DNA from: Prevotella sp. | Lineage (GTDB): Bacteria; Bacteroidota; Bacteroidia; Bacteroidales; Bacteroidaceae | Assembly: GCA_024690505.1 (NCBI GenBank) | Contig: JAILPA010000017.1 | Span: 1-33,949, forward strand | Reading direction: 5' to 3' | Length of the DNA: 33,949 bases | Shown here: piece by piece, positions 25,282 through 32,775 of the stretch | Layout: the number at the start of each line of letters is the position of its first letter | How positions within the stretch are numbered: position 1 is the first letter of the stretch | Translations under genes and position numbers: made by a program | Notes under the pieces: generated by a model | What the model was told of the DNA's origin: nothing | Databases searched by the model: none | What the model saw: the letters and a program-made list of their open reading frames with translations, nothing else

Positions 25282-25905
25282 ATGTTAATACCTGTATCCC
25301 TATTCAATAATCGCTATTTCGCTTGCTTACTGACAAGCGTAGTTGCTACCTTTATTCTGATGATTATTTTGAAACCATTACATCAGCAACAAAAAGACAA
25401 CGACTTTACCAAATCAGAGTTTTATAATTACTATGAAACATTTGCAGATTCTACCAAAGTGTGGAATGATAATAATGGCGAAAAAAAATACTATCAAGGA
25501 ATTAAAGTGAAAGAATCAGACGACATTATTATTAAGCCTGATTACTTTTATTTCCTGATTGATGGCTTTATTGTGGTAGGGTATAAAGACTCAGATGCAT
25601 CTCTGAATATGAAAGACATCTTCGTAATTGATACTAAAGGAAACATTGTAAAGGAATGGACTGACACAGAAGGTGGAGCTTACTATTATAATGAGGAAAT
25701 TATTACATATTTCAGCGACATCAACGATACTGAAGAGGAATTTATAAAACCCGATGGTAGCAGCGTCAATGCCTACCAGAATTTCTATTTAAAGCGCCCT
25801 TATTATCTCATTTTAGTTAGCAGTATTTTGGGACTAACCATCGGCCTTTTAGTATTTTCATACGTTCTACCGCAACGATATAGAATATTCAGGAAAGACA
25901 AATAA
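25282..25905 (+). CDS. Hypothetical protein with two membrane helices, AT-rich
   Basis: The 207-residue protein is not recognised. Residues about 12-30 form a membrane helix (YFACLLTSVVATFILMIIL), and a second helix is near residue 175-195 (YLILVSSILGLTIGLLVF). The region between is polar, rich in Asp, Tyr and Glu, and likely lies outside the cytoplasmic membrane. Base composition is much more AT-rich than its neighbours mazG and deoC, and codon use looks different. This suggests insertion into the operon by transfer. It starts 5 bases after the MazG-like gene and ends 25 bases before deoC, so it is expressed with them. No function is proposed. Confidence 0.8.
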   Translation: MLIPVSLFNNRYFACLLTSVVATFILMIILKPLHQQQKDNDFTKSEFYNYYETFADSTKVWNDNNGEKKYYQGIKVKESDDIIIKPDYFYFLIDGFIVVGYKDSDASLNMKDIFVIDTKGNIVKEWTDTEGGAYYYNEEIITYFSDINDTEEEFIKPDGSSVNAYQNFYLKRPYYLILVSSILGLTIGLLVFSYVLPQRYRIFRKDK

Positions 25906-25930
25906 CAATCTTTAATCTTTTATAAAAACT

Positions 25931-26854
25931 ATGGCAGAACAACACAAGCACGAGCACGTACATGCTCAGCCCGTGAGCCACATTGAGGAGGCTCTGAAGA
26001 AGTATAACCTCGACATTACTGACGAGGAAGTGAAGGACGCAGTGAAGACCATCATTGCCGAGAAAGTGGCACAGAACGACACGACCGAGGTGAAACGCTT
26101 CATGTTCGGCAGCATCGAACTCACTACGCTAACCACCGTCGACAGCGACGAGAGCGTGCTGCAACTGGTGGAGAAGGTGAACCGTTTCGACAACGAATAC
26201 CCCGAGTTCCCCCACGTAGCCACCGTCGTCACTTACCCACGTTTCACCAAGCTGGTGAGCGAATCGCTCGAGGTCGAGGGGGTCATCCCCACCTGTGTGA
26301 GCGGTGCCTTCCCCACGTCTCAGGCTCTGATAGAAGTGAAGACGGTGGAGACAGGCCTCGCCATCCGCGACGGAGCCGGCAACGTCGATATCGTGATGCA
26401 CGTCGGTCAGTTCCTCAGCGGCGACTACGAGACGGTATGCGACGAGATTCAGCAGCAGAAAGAGGCCTGTGGTGATGTGCCCATGAAGGTCATTCTCGAG
26501 ACAGGCGACCTCGGCTCATGTGCCAATATTAAAAAAGCCTCGATTCTATCGATGTATTCAGGTGCCGATTACATCAAGACATCTACTGGCAAGGAGAAGA
26601 TCAGCGCCACACCCGAAGCCGTCTACGTGATGTGCCAGGCCATCAAAGAATACTACGATGAAACAGGCATTATGGTGGGTCTGAAGCCCGCCGGTGGCAT
26701 CAACACGGTGATGGATGCCCTCATCTATTACACCATCGTAAAGGAAGTGCTGGGCGAGAAGTGGCTCACCAATGAACTGTTCCGTCTGGGAACCAGTCGC
26801 CTGGCCAACCTGCTTCTGAGCGAACTCACCGGAAAAGAGGTGAAATTCTTCTAA
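25931..26854 (+). CDS. deoC: Deoxyribose-phosphate aldolase
   Basis: This 307-residue class I aldolase splits 2-deoxyribose-5-phosphate into glyceraldehyde-3-phosphate and acetaldehyde in nucleoside breakdown. The Schiff-base lysine is in YIKTSTGK (near residue 217). GLKPAGGI near residue 255 carries the second conserved Lys and the phosphate-binding Gly motif. It is longer than the E. coli enzyme (259 residues). The extra N-terminus is His-rich (MAEQHKHEHVHAQPVSH), which could bind metal, and the central part has about 40 extra residues. It is the last gene of the dtd operon, followed by a strong terminator. Confidence 0.93.
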   Translation: MAEQHKHEHVHAQPVSHIEEALKKYNLDITDEEVKDAVKTIIAEKVAQNDTTEVKRFMFGSIELTTLTTVDSDESVLQLVEKVNRFDNEYPEFPHVATVVTYPRFTKLVSESLEVEGVIPTCVSGAFPTSQALIEVKTVETGLAIRDGAGNVDIVMHVGQFLSGDYETVCDEIQQQKEACGDVPMKVILETGDLGSCANIKKASILSMYSGADYIKTSTGKEKISATPEAVYVMCQAIKEYYDETGIMVGLKPAGGINTVMDALIYYTIVKEVLGEKWLTNELFRLGTSRLANLLLSELTGKEVKFF

Positions 26855-26875
26855 ACTGCCCATTCCATCGTCATG

Positions 26876-26917
26876 AACCCCGGGAAGTGCTGGTTTCAGC
26901 AACTCCCGGGGTTTTTA
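26876..26917 (+). terminator. Intrinsic terminator after deoC
   Basis: aaccccggga at 26876-26885 pairs with tcccggggtt at 26904-26913, with an inner gctg/cagc stem, and is followed by a T-run. It lies 22 bases after the deoC stop. The rest of the 26855-27359 gap has no supported gene; a Lys/Arg/Glu-rich frame at 26928-27203 is not accepted. Confidence 0.92.
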
Positions 26918-27210
26918 GTTTTGTGGGATGGAAAAAAAGGATAAAAAGGAGAAGGGGGCTATTCATGAAAGGGAGAGAACTTCGGCAGAAAGAAGGGGTA
27001 AAGGCGCAGGTGTTGCGATAATATCACAACATAGACAACGGTGCGGAGAGAATATAGTGGAGAAAAGGGGCAGCAAAGCACCTACCCTGCTTGTTGGAAT
27101 GAACGCAGAGCGGGAACAGACAACAAAAGGGAGACACATAAGAGGCAAAAACCTTATGGACAAAGGCCTTCGGCCGATTCGCTACAAGCGTAGCTATACA
27201 TAAATGGAGT

Positions 27211-27280
27211 TTCAGCGGTGCTGAACTAATGGTTCAGAAGCCCTGAACTAATAGTTCAGGGGCGCTGAACTAAAAGTTCA
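27211..27280. repeat. Palindrome array with 22-bp period between deoC and ispB
   Basis: Three palindromes are centred at 27229, 27251 and 27273, exactly 22 bases apart. Arms are ctgaac/gttcag, ccctgaact/agttcaggg and tgaact/agttca around short A/T-rich centres. A fourth overlapping one (ttcagc-ggt-gctgaa, 27211-27225) precedes them. The array lies between the convergent deoC and ispB genes. Confidence 0.8.
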
Positions 27281-27359
27281 ACACCCCTTGAAACTAATTC
27301 TTCTTATACTAACGAGGAGCAAATGGGAAATAGAAAGATGATTGGAACTACCGATTAAA

Positions 27360-28337
27360 TCAGTAGTTTCGCTTCATCACATATCCCAGGAAGGAAATCA
27401 GCGCCTCACGGATCTCAGCGTCAGCCACATGGTTATCAATGAACACCATGCTCTCGTCGTAGAAATCCTTCATGCGCTTCTCGGCGTATTCTATGCCGCC
27501 CTGCTGTTTCGTGTATTCCACTAAAACGGCGATTTCATCGGTATTGATTGTGCCCGCCTTCACTTTCCGTGCGAGGGTCAACATCGACTCATAGGGACTG
27601 GTATTCAGCGCATAGAGTATGGGCAGCGTCAGCTTACCCTCCACCATGTCGTTGCCAGTGGGTTTCCCTATCTCGCGTGAATCGAAATAATCGAAAATGT
27701 CGTCACGAATCTGAAACATGATGCCGAGATTCTGTCCGAACAGGCTTGCCTGCTCCACTTCTTCGCCGGATGCTCCGGCCGAGAGTGCGCCCAGGGCCGC
27801 ACACGACTCGAACAGCGCTGCCGTTTTTTTCTTGATGACATCGAAGTAAACGGCCTCGGAGAGTTCCTTGTTCTGGATATTCGATAGTTGCAGAATCTCG
27901 CCCGCAGCCAGGGTTCGTCCAAGCTGTGCCAGATTCTCAACGATAAGTTGATTACCCGTATGCGACACATGCAGAAGAGCCGTGGAAAGAATATAGTCGC
28001 CCACCAGCACCGCCACCTTATTATTAAACGACGCATTCAACGAGGGTTGACCACGCCGTTCGCCACTCTCGTCCACCACGTCGTCGTGTACCAACGAGGC
28101 AGTATGTAGCAGTTCCAGACCGACAGCAGAGTGCTGGGTGACGAGATTTACTTCGCCAAAGTTCTTGGCCATCAGCAGGGTCAGGATGGGTCGCATACGC
28201 TTACCCCCACGTTGACGAATATGTGACAATGCACTGCCGAGCAAACCGTCAGTGGATGTCAGAGCGCTGTTGAAAAGTTCTTCAAACTCGATGAAATCGC
28301 GCTTTATGGGCTGTTTTATCCGGGTTAAAGTATCCAT
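27360..28337 (-). CDS. ispB: Polyprenyl diphosphate synthase (IspB-like)
   Basis: This 325-residue trans-prenyltransferase extends farnesyl diphosphate with isopentenyl diphosphate and probably makes the quinone side chain. The first Asp-rich motif (LVHDDVVDE) and the second (FQIRDDIFDYF) are intact. GGKRMRPILTLLMA is the typical early substrate-binding block. Length is usual for octaprenyl/solanesyl synthases, and the residues before the first Asp motif are small enough to permit a long product; exact chain length is not predictable by eye. Divergent from polA with an 86-base shared upstream region. Confidence 0.9.
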   Translation of the reverse strand: MDTLTRIKQPIKRDFIEFEELFNSALTSTDGLLGSALSHIRQRGGKRMRPILTLLMAKNFGEVNLVTQHSAVGLELLHTASLVHDDVVDESGERRGQPSLNASFNNKVAVLVGDYILSTALLHVSHTGNQLIVENLAQLGRTLAAGEILQLSNIQNKELSEAVYFDVIKKKTAALFESCAALGALSAGASGEEVEQASLFGQNLGIMFQIRDDIFDYFDSREIGKPTGNDMVEGKLTLPILYALNTSPYESMLTLARKVKAGTINTDEIAVLVEYTKQQGGIEYAEKRMKDFYDESMVFIDNHVADAEIREALISFLGYVMKRNY

Positions 28338-28354
28338 TATTCCGAAATTTGATA

Positions 28355-28362
28355 CAAAATTA
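28355..28362 (-). promoter_or_regulatory. -7 box for ispB
   Basis: The minus strand reads TAATTTTG, 17 bases upstream of the ATG at 28337. The leader would be very short. The -33 element is weak. Confidence 0.45.
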
Positions 28363-28395
28363 CGGAAAATATCGGATTATTGCGAATTTTTTTAG

Positions 28396-28404
28396 TAATT
28401 TTAC
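28396..28404 (+). promoter_or_regulatory. Possible -7 box for polA
   Basis: TAATTTTAC differs from TAnnTTTG at the last position. It lies 20 bases before the polA ATG. It is divergent from the ispB box, only 33 bases away. Confidence 0.35.
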
Positions 28405-28423
28405 ACCAAATTTCTATAACAAG

Positions 28424-31192
28424 ATGGATAAACTATTCTTACTCGATGCTTACGCGCTCATTTACCGCTCGTACTATGCCTTCATCAAAAACCCCCGAAT
28501 CAACTCGAAGGGGCTCAACACCAGTGCCATCATCGGCTTCGTAAACACCCTGCAAGAGGTCATTGAGAAAGAGCAGCCCCGATATCTCGGCGTGGCCTTC
28601 GACCCCCACGGTCCCACCTTCCGCAGCGATGCCTTCCCTGAATACAAAGCTCAACGCGAAAAGACGCCCGAGGACATCACACGCGCCGTGCCCATCATTA
28701 AACAACTGCTGGGTGCCTACCGCATACCAGTGCTGCAGAAGGATGGCTACGAGGCCGACGATGTGATTGGAACACTGGCCAAAAAGGCTGATTCTATCGA
28801 TGGAATCGACACGTACATGCTTACACCCGACAAGGACTACGGCCAGCTGGTGACCGACCACGTGCATATCTATCGGCCACGCCATGGAGGTGGCTATGAG
28901 GTAATGGGCCCCAAGGAGGTCTGCGAGAAATATGGCATCACCTCCCCCGCTCAGGTCATCGACCTCCTGGCACTCATGGGCGACTCGGCCGACAACTTCC
29001 CTGGCTGTCCGGGTGTGGGTGAGAAAACGGCTGCGAAACTCATAGCCGACTTCGGGTCGGTAGACAATCTTCTCGATAAAACCGATGAATTAAAGGGGGC
29101 ACTGAAGAAAAAGGTGGAGGAGCACGTCGACGATATCAAGATGAGTCACTTCCTCGCAACCATCAAGACCGATGTTCCCATCGACCTCGATCTCGATGCC
29201 TTGGCTCGACAAGAACCCGACACAACGGAATTGGGAAAAATATTCGCCGAACTCGAGTTCAAGACGCTCACCGACCGAATTCTTAAAAAAACAGAAAAAC
29301 CGTCAAAATCAGTAAATCAACAGCTCTCTCTCTTTGAAGAATTTCAACCCGACGGAGGGGAAACGCCAAAATTTGCGAGTTTTGAGAGCCTTAAATCTGT
29401 GGCTCACGACTATAAACTCGTTGAAAATGAAGAAGATGCACGTAAGCTTTATGAGTTTTTTAGGACAAAGCAAATTCTCACGTTAGACACGGAGACCACT
29501 TCCACCAGCGCCATCGATGCCGAATTGGTGGGTTTGAGCTTTGCAGTGGAGGAACATCAGGCATTTTACGTGCCGATTCCGGCCGAACATGAAAAGGCGT
29601 TGCAAATTGTTAATATATTCAAACCACTCTATGAAGACCCGTCAATCCTCAAGGTCGGACAGAATTTGAAGTACGATTTAGAAGTTTTAAGAAATTATAA
29701 CATTCGTCTCAACGGCCCGATGTGGGACACCATGATTGCCCATTATCTCATTCAACCCGAGCTTCGTCATAACATGGACTACATGGCCGAGGTGTACCTG
29801 AACTATCAGACGGTGCACATCGACAAGCTCATTGGTCCTCGGGGAAAGAACCAACGCTCCATGCGCGACCTCTCCCCTACCCTCGTCTACGAATATGCCT
29901 GCGAAGATGCCGACATCACCCTGCAGCTGAAGAACCGACTGGAGCCGGAACTCAAGAAGCATGACTGCGAAAAACTGTTCTACGACATCGAGATGCCACT
30001 CATGCCCGTACTGGCAGAGATGGAGATGAACGGCGTCTGCCTCGACACCGAGTCACTGCGCCAAACGTCAAAAGAATTGACAACGAGGATGAACGAGATT
30101 GAAGCGCGAATCTACGAGTTGGCTGGCGAGCAATTCAACATCTCTTCACCCAAGCAGGTGGGCGACATTCTCTTTGGCAAGATGAAGATTATAGAGAAAC
30201 CTAAGAAGACGAAAACTGGCCAGTACGTCACCAGTGAGGACGTGCTGACACAGCTTCAGGGCAAGCACCAGATAGTAGCTGACATATTGTCTTTCAGAGG
30301 ATTAAAGAAACTCATTGGCACCTATGTCGACAATCTGCCTACGCTCATCAACCCTCGCACAGGACACATACACACATCGTTCAACCAGTGCGTCACAGCC
30401 ACGGGACGCCTCTCGTCCTCCGACCCTAACCTGCAGAATATTCCAGTGCGCGGAGAAGACGGAAAGGAGATTCGCAAGGCCTTCGTACCCGAGCCAGGAT
30501 GTCTGTTTTTTTCAGCAGACTACAGCCAGATAGAACTGCGAGTGATGGCCCACCTCAGCGGCGATGAAAACATGATTCGCGTGTTCACGGAAGGTAAGGA
30601 TCTGCACGCCGCTACGGCCTCGAACATCTATAAGAAACCCATTGAGGAGGTGACGCGCGACGAGCGCACGAAGTCGAAGCGCGCCAACTTCGGCATCATC
30701 TATGGCATCACCGTCTTCGGACTGGCCGAGCGGCTCAACATCGGTCGCGATGAAGCGAAACTGCTCATCGATGGATTCTTTGAGACTTTCCCCCAGGTGC
30801 ACGACTACATGGAGCACGCCAAGGAGGAAGCCCGCCAACAGGGCTACGTCCCTACCCTCTTCGGCCGTCGCCGCTACCTGCCCGACATCAACTCAGCCAA
30901 CGCCACGGTGCGCGGCTTTGCTGAGCGAAACGCCATCAACGCCCCCATCCAGGGCACCGCTGCCGACATCATCAAGGTGGCTATGATACGTATCTACCAG
31001 CGATTCAAAGCAGAGGGCATCCGCTCGAAGATGATTCTTCAGGTACACGATGAACTGAATTTCTCGGTCTATCCCGAAGAGAAGGACAAAGTAGAGGCCA
31101 TCGTACTCGAGGAGATGCAGAACGCCATAGCGCTCCAAGTGCCACTCGTGGCCGACAGCGGTTTCGGTGCCAACTGGCTCGAGGCCCATTAA
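28424..31192 (+). CDS. polA: DNA polymerase I
   Basis: The 922-residue protein fills gaps, removes RNA primers and takes part in excision repair. Domain order is complete. The N-terminal 5' nuclease includes LGVAFDPHGPTFR, YEADDVIG and LALMGDSADNFPGCPGVGEKT. The 3'-5' exonuclease has the DxE motif in LTLDTETTSTS (near residue 355), so proofreading looks active. The polymerase has motif A SADYSQIELRVMAHLSGD, motif B KRANFGIIYGI and motif C LQVHDELNF. The start is the ATG at 28424; upstream codons to 28349 cross the promoter region. Length is normal (E. coli 928). It is followed by the REP and RAYT region after only 16 bases. Confidence 0.97.
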   Translation: MDKLFLLDAYALIYRSYYAFIKNPRINSKGLNTSAIIGFVNTLQEVIEKEQPRYLGVAFDPHGPTFRSDAFPEYKAQREKTPEDITRAVPIIKQLLGAYRIPVLQKDGYEADDVIGTLAKKADSIDGIDTYMLTPDKDYGQLVTDHVHIYRPRHGGGYEVMGPKEVCEKYGITSPAQVIDLLALMGDSADNFPGCPGVGEKTAAKLIADFGSVDNLLDKTDELKGALKKKVEEHVDDIKMSHFLATIKTDVPIDLDLDALARQEPDTTELGKIFAELEFKTLTDRILKKTEKPSKSVNQQLSLFEEFQPDGGETPKFASFESLKSVAHDYKLVENEEDARKLYEFFRTKQILTLDTETTSTSAIDAELVGLSFAVEEHQAFYVPIPAEHEKALQIVNIFKPLYEDPSILKVGQNLKYDLEVLRNYNIRLNGPMWDTMIAHYLIQPELRHNMDYMAEVYLNYQTVHIDKLIGPRGKNQRSMRDLSPTLVYEYACEDADITLQLKNRLEPELKKHDCEKLFYDIEMPLMPVLAEMEMNGVCLDTESLRQTSKELTTRMNEIEARIYELAGEQFNISSPKQVGDILFGKMKIIEKPKKTKTGQYVTSEDVLTQLQGKHQIVADILSFRGLKKLIGTYVDNLPTLINPRTGHIHTSFNQCVTATGRLSSSDPNLQNIPVRGEDGKEIRKAFVPEPGCLFFSADYSQIELRVMAHLSGDENMIRVFTEGKDLHAATASNIYKKPIEEVTRDERTKSKRANFGIIYGITVFGLAERLNIGRDEAKLLIDGFFETFPQVHDYMEHAKEEARQQGYVPTLFGRRRYLPDINSANATVRGFAERNAINAPIQGTAADIIKVAMIRIYQRFKAEGIRSKMILQVHDELNFSVYPEEKDKVEAIVLEEMQNAIALQVPLVADSGFGANWLEAH

Positions 31193-31208
31193 CTACCAGT
31201 TCCGTAAA

Positions 31209-31225
31209 CTGCAACAATGTTGCAG
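31209..31225 (-). repeat. REP palindrome upstream of the RAYT gene
   Basis: ctgcaac-aat-gttgcag is a perfect 7-bp inverted repeat with a 3-base centre. On the minus strand it is preceded by GTAGA (31230-31226), i.e. the GTAG head known for REP sequences. Confidence 0.8.
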
Positions 31226-31283
31226 TCTACTGGACAGCTTACCATACAAAAAGCAACTTAACTCCCAAAAAGGAAAGAGGAAC

Positions 31284-32414
31284 ATGGAGGAGAAGAACAG
31301 CCACCATCACGAGCCAACGAAATGGGAGCAATATGCCAAAGGCAAGATCCCGTCGATGAAGCGGCGCTGCTCCATGCACAACTACCGTGATCGCGGCATC
31401 TACATGGTGACAATGGTCATTGAGGGCCGGCGCCCGCTGCTTGGCACACTTGCCGGCGACCCGGCCGTGCACGAAGGGCCGCAGAAGCCCCACGTCGTCC
31501 TGTCGGCCTTCGGTGAAAAGGTGAGAGACTGCTGGGAGTCCATACCACAACACTACCCCTTGGTAGAAGTGATGAGGCTATGCATCATGCCCGACCACAT
31601 TCACGGCCTCCTCTTCGTCCACGAGAAGATGGAGAAGCACCTGGGCGATGTGGTGAAAGGCTTCAAGGCCGGCACGCACGCTGCCGCCCGCGAGCTGGGT
31701 GTGATTACTGCAACGATGTTGCAGCCTACCAGACAAAACAGAACGAACAGCAAGGGAGCGTCCACCCAGGTCCGGTATGCTGCAACATCGTTGCAGCTCT
31801 CTACAGCCGTGCCGCCCTCTCCTTATACCGCCGCCGCCCGTGCTCACGGCTCCCTTTGGGAAACCGGCTACAACGACCGTATCCTCACAGGGAAAGGTCA
31901 GCTACAGCGCATGTTCGATTACATGGACGACAACCCGCGCCGCCTGCTTGTGAAGCGCCTTCACCCAGAATACTTCACCCTTCTTGGCACCATGACTGTA
32001 GCGGGCCTGCCCATGCAGGCGATGGGCAACCGCTTTCTGCTCGACAACCCCTCGAAAATACAGGTGCAATGCTCGCGCCACCTCTATCCCAACGAGATAG
32101 AACAACGCAAGACTTATATCATCGACCAAGCCATTGACACAGGTGCCGTGGTCGTCTCGCCGTGTATAAGCCCCGGTGAACAGGCCATCGCCACCACAGC
32201 CATGAACGAAAAGATTCCCTTGATAGTCCTTCTGCTGAAGGGCTTCCCCCCTGTCTTCAAGCCACAGCCCCGCTATCTGCAAGCATGCGAAGAAGGCCTC
32301 CTGCTGATGCTTGCCCCCTACCCTTACCAGAACGAAAAGATTGTCGACATGCGACAGCGCTGCCTGCGGCTCAATGCCATTGCCAGTCAAATATGCGCTA
32401 ACACAACACATTGA
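31284..32414 (+). CDS. RAYT-type Y1 (HUH) transposase with C-terminal DprA-like domain
   Basis: The protein has 376 residues from the ATG at 31284, preceded by a good Shine-Dalgarno-like stretch (aggaaagagg). The start at 31167 is rejected because it overlaps polA and the REP. The N-terminal domain has the HUH motif MPDHIHGLLFV (His105, His107), LWETGYNDRIL (193-201) and FDYMDDNPRR, with Tyr213 as the likely nucleophile. These are marks of REP-associated tyrosine transposases. Residues 142-171 are encoded by an inverted REP pair inside the gene. From about 258 a second domain resembles the Rossmann fold of DprA/SMF: VVVSPCISPGEQAIATTA, IVLLLKGF, EEGLLLMLAPYP and LRLNAIASQI correspond in order to DprA blocks. 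DprA loads RecA on single-stranded DNA. The transposase call is firm; the DprA-like call is inference by motif order, and a generic SLOG fold is the alternative. Confidence 0.85.
   Translation: MEEKNSHHHEPTKWEQYAKGKIPSMKRRCSMHNYRDRGIYMVTMVIEGRRPLLGTLAGDPAVHEGPQKPHVVLSAFGEKVRDCWESIPQHYPLVEVMRLCIMPDHIHGLLFVHEKMEKHLGDVVKGFKAGTHAAARELGVITATMLQPTRQNRTNSKGASTQVRYAATSLQLSTAVPPSPYTAAARAHGSLWETGYNDRILTGKGQLQRMFDYMDDNPRRLLVKRLHPEYFTLLGTMTVAGLPMQAMGNRFLLDNPSKIQVQCSRHLYPNEIEQRKTYIIDQAIDTGAVVVSPCISPGEQAIATTAMNEKIPLIVLLLKGFPPVFKPQPRYLQACEEGLLLMLAPYPYQNEKIVDMRQRCLRLNAIASQICANTTH
31708..31724 (-). repeat. REP palindrome inside the RAYT gene, copy A
   Basis: ctgcaac-gat-gttgcag with GTAGG directly 5' on the minus strand (31729-31725). 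It encodes residues T-A-T-M-L-Q of the RAYT. Confidence 0.85.
31780..31796 (+). repeat. REP palindrome inside the RAYT gene, copy B (inverted)
   Basis: ctgcaac-atc-gttgcag with GTATG overlapping its 5' side on the plus strand (31776-31780). Its centre is the reverse complement of copy A, and the flanks match copy A when inverted (ggtccggta versus gtctggta), so the two form a BIME-like inverted pair 72 bases apart. Confidence 0.85.
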
Positions 32415-32458
32415 ATGGCCTTAAGAATGGCATATCGCAATAAAAACTTGCTGAATGC

Positions 32459-32490
32459 TTGGCCAGTTCAAATACTTTTTGTATTTTTGC
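32459..32490 (+). promoter_or_regulatory. Promoter of the structured RNA
   Basis: TTG at 32459-32461, a 20-base spacer and TATTTTTGC at 32482-32490 match the Bacteroidetes pattern well. Transcription would begin near 32496. There is no coding gene for the next 280 bases. Confidence 0.7.
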
Positions 32491-32495
32491 AGCAA

Positions 32496-32736
32496 TGAAA
32501 ACATGTTGAACCCTTAAACCATGAATGCCTATGGACTAAGATATATTTTAAAACATATACGTTGAAGCGTCCGCTTTAATTCTTGTTATCCGAAATCGGC
32601 AAAATTTCATTAACACACAAGAGTAAAGTAGAGACGGTTCACGCCTGATGGCGTGGGCCTTTACTCGTGAAGTGTGTGAGGTGTTTGCCGATACCTGGAT
32701 AACGTAAGCGAAGTAATTGCTCACGTTTTCTTTTTT
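32496..32736 (+). ncRNA. Candidate structured noncoding RNA (6S-like hairpin)
   Basis: A long rod-like hairpin can be drawn from 32585 to 32703 with nested stems: gttatcc/ggataac (32585-32591 with 32697-32703), atcggcaaa/tttgccgat (32595-32603 with 32684-32692), acacac/gtgtgt (32613-32618 with 32672-32677), gagtaaag/ctttactc (32621-32628 with 32659-32666), and apical cacgcc/ggcgtg (32640-32645 with 32650-32655). Internal loops separate them, including a wide one at 32604-32612 opposite 32678-32683. A terminator and a good promoter bracket the region, so it is probably an independent transcript of about 240 bases. A long interrupted hairpin is the general form of 6S RNA, for which a Bacteroidetes family (6S-Flavo) exists; I cannot verify a match. 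A cis-regulatory leader for the following lipoprotein gene is the alternative. The tiny frame at 32521 (14 codons) is not counted as a gene. Confidence 0.6.
32701..32736 (+). terminator. Intrinsic terminator of the structured RNA
   Basis: aacgt (32701-32705) pairs with acgtt (32723-32727), extended by agc/gct across one mismatch, and is followed by ttctttttt. It overlaps the last bases of the long hairpin, so the two folds partly compete. Confidence 0.65.
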
Positions 32737-32775
32737 GTGTTTAACCTTTAATTATTAACTAAAAAAAAAGTGATT

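Noticed and set aside
26928..27203. 91-codon frame rich in Lys, Arg and Glu after deoC
   Set aside because: Low complexity, no domain, follows a strong terminator with no promoter box, and no conserved features can be seen.
32585..32703. TPP riboswitch or hammerhead ribozyme
   Set aside because: A short CUGAUG and a GAAA are present, but CUGAUG lies in an apical tetraloop stem. The conserved TPP core and the three-way hammerhead junction are absent.
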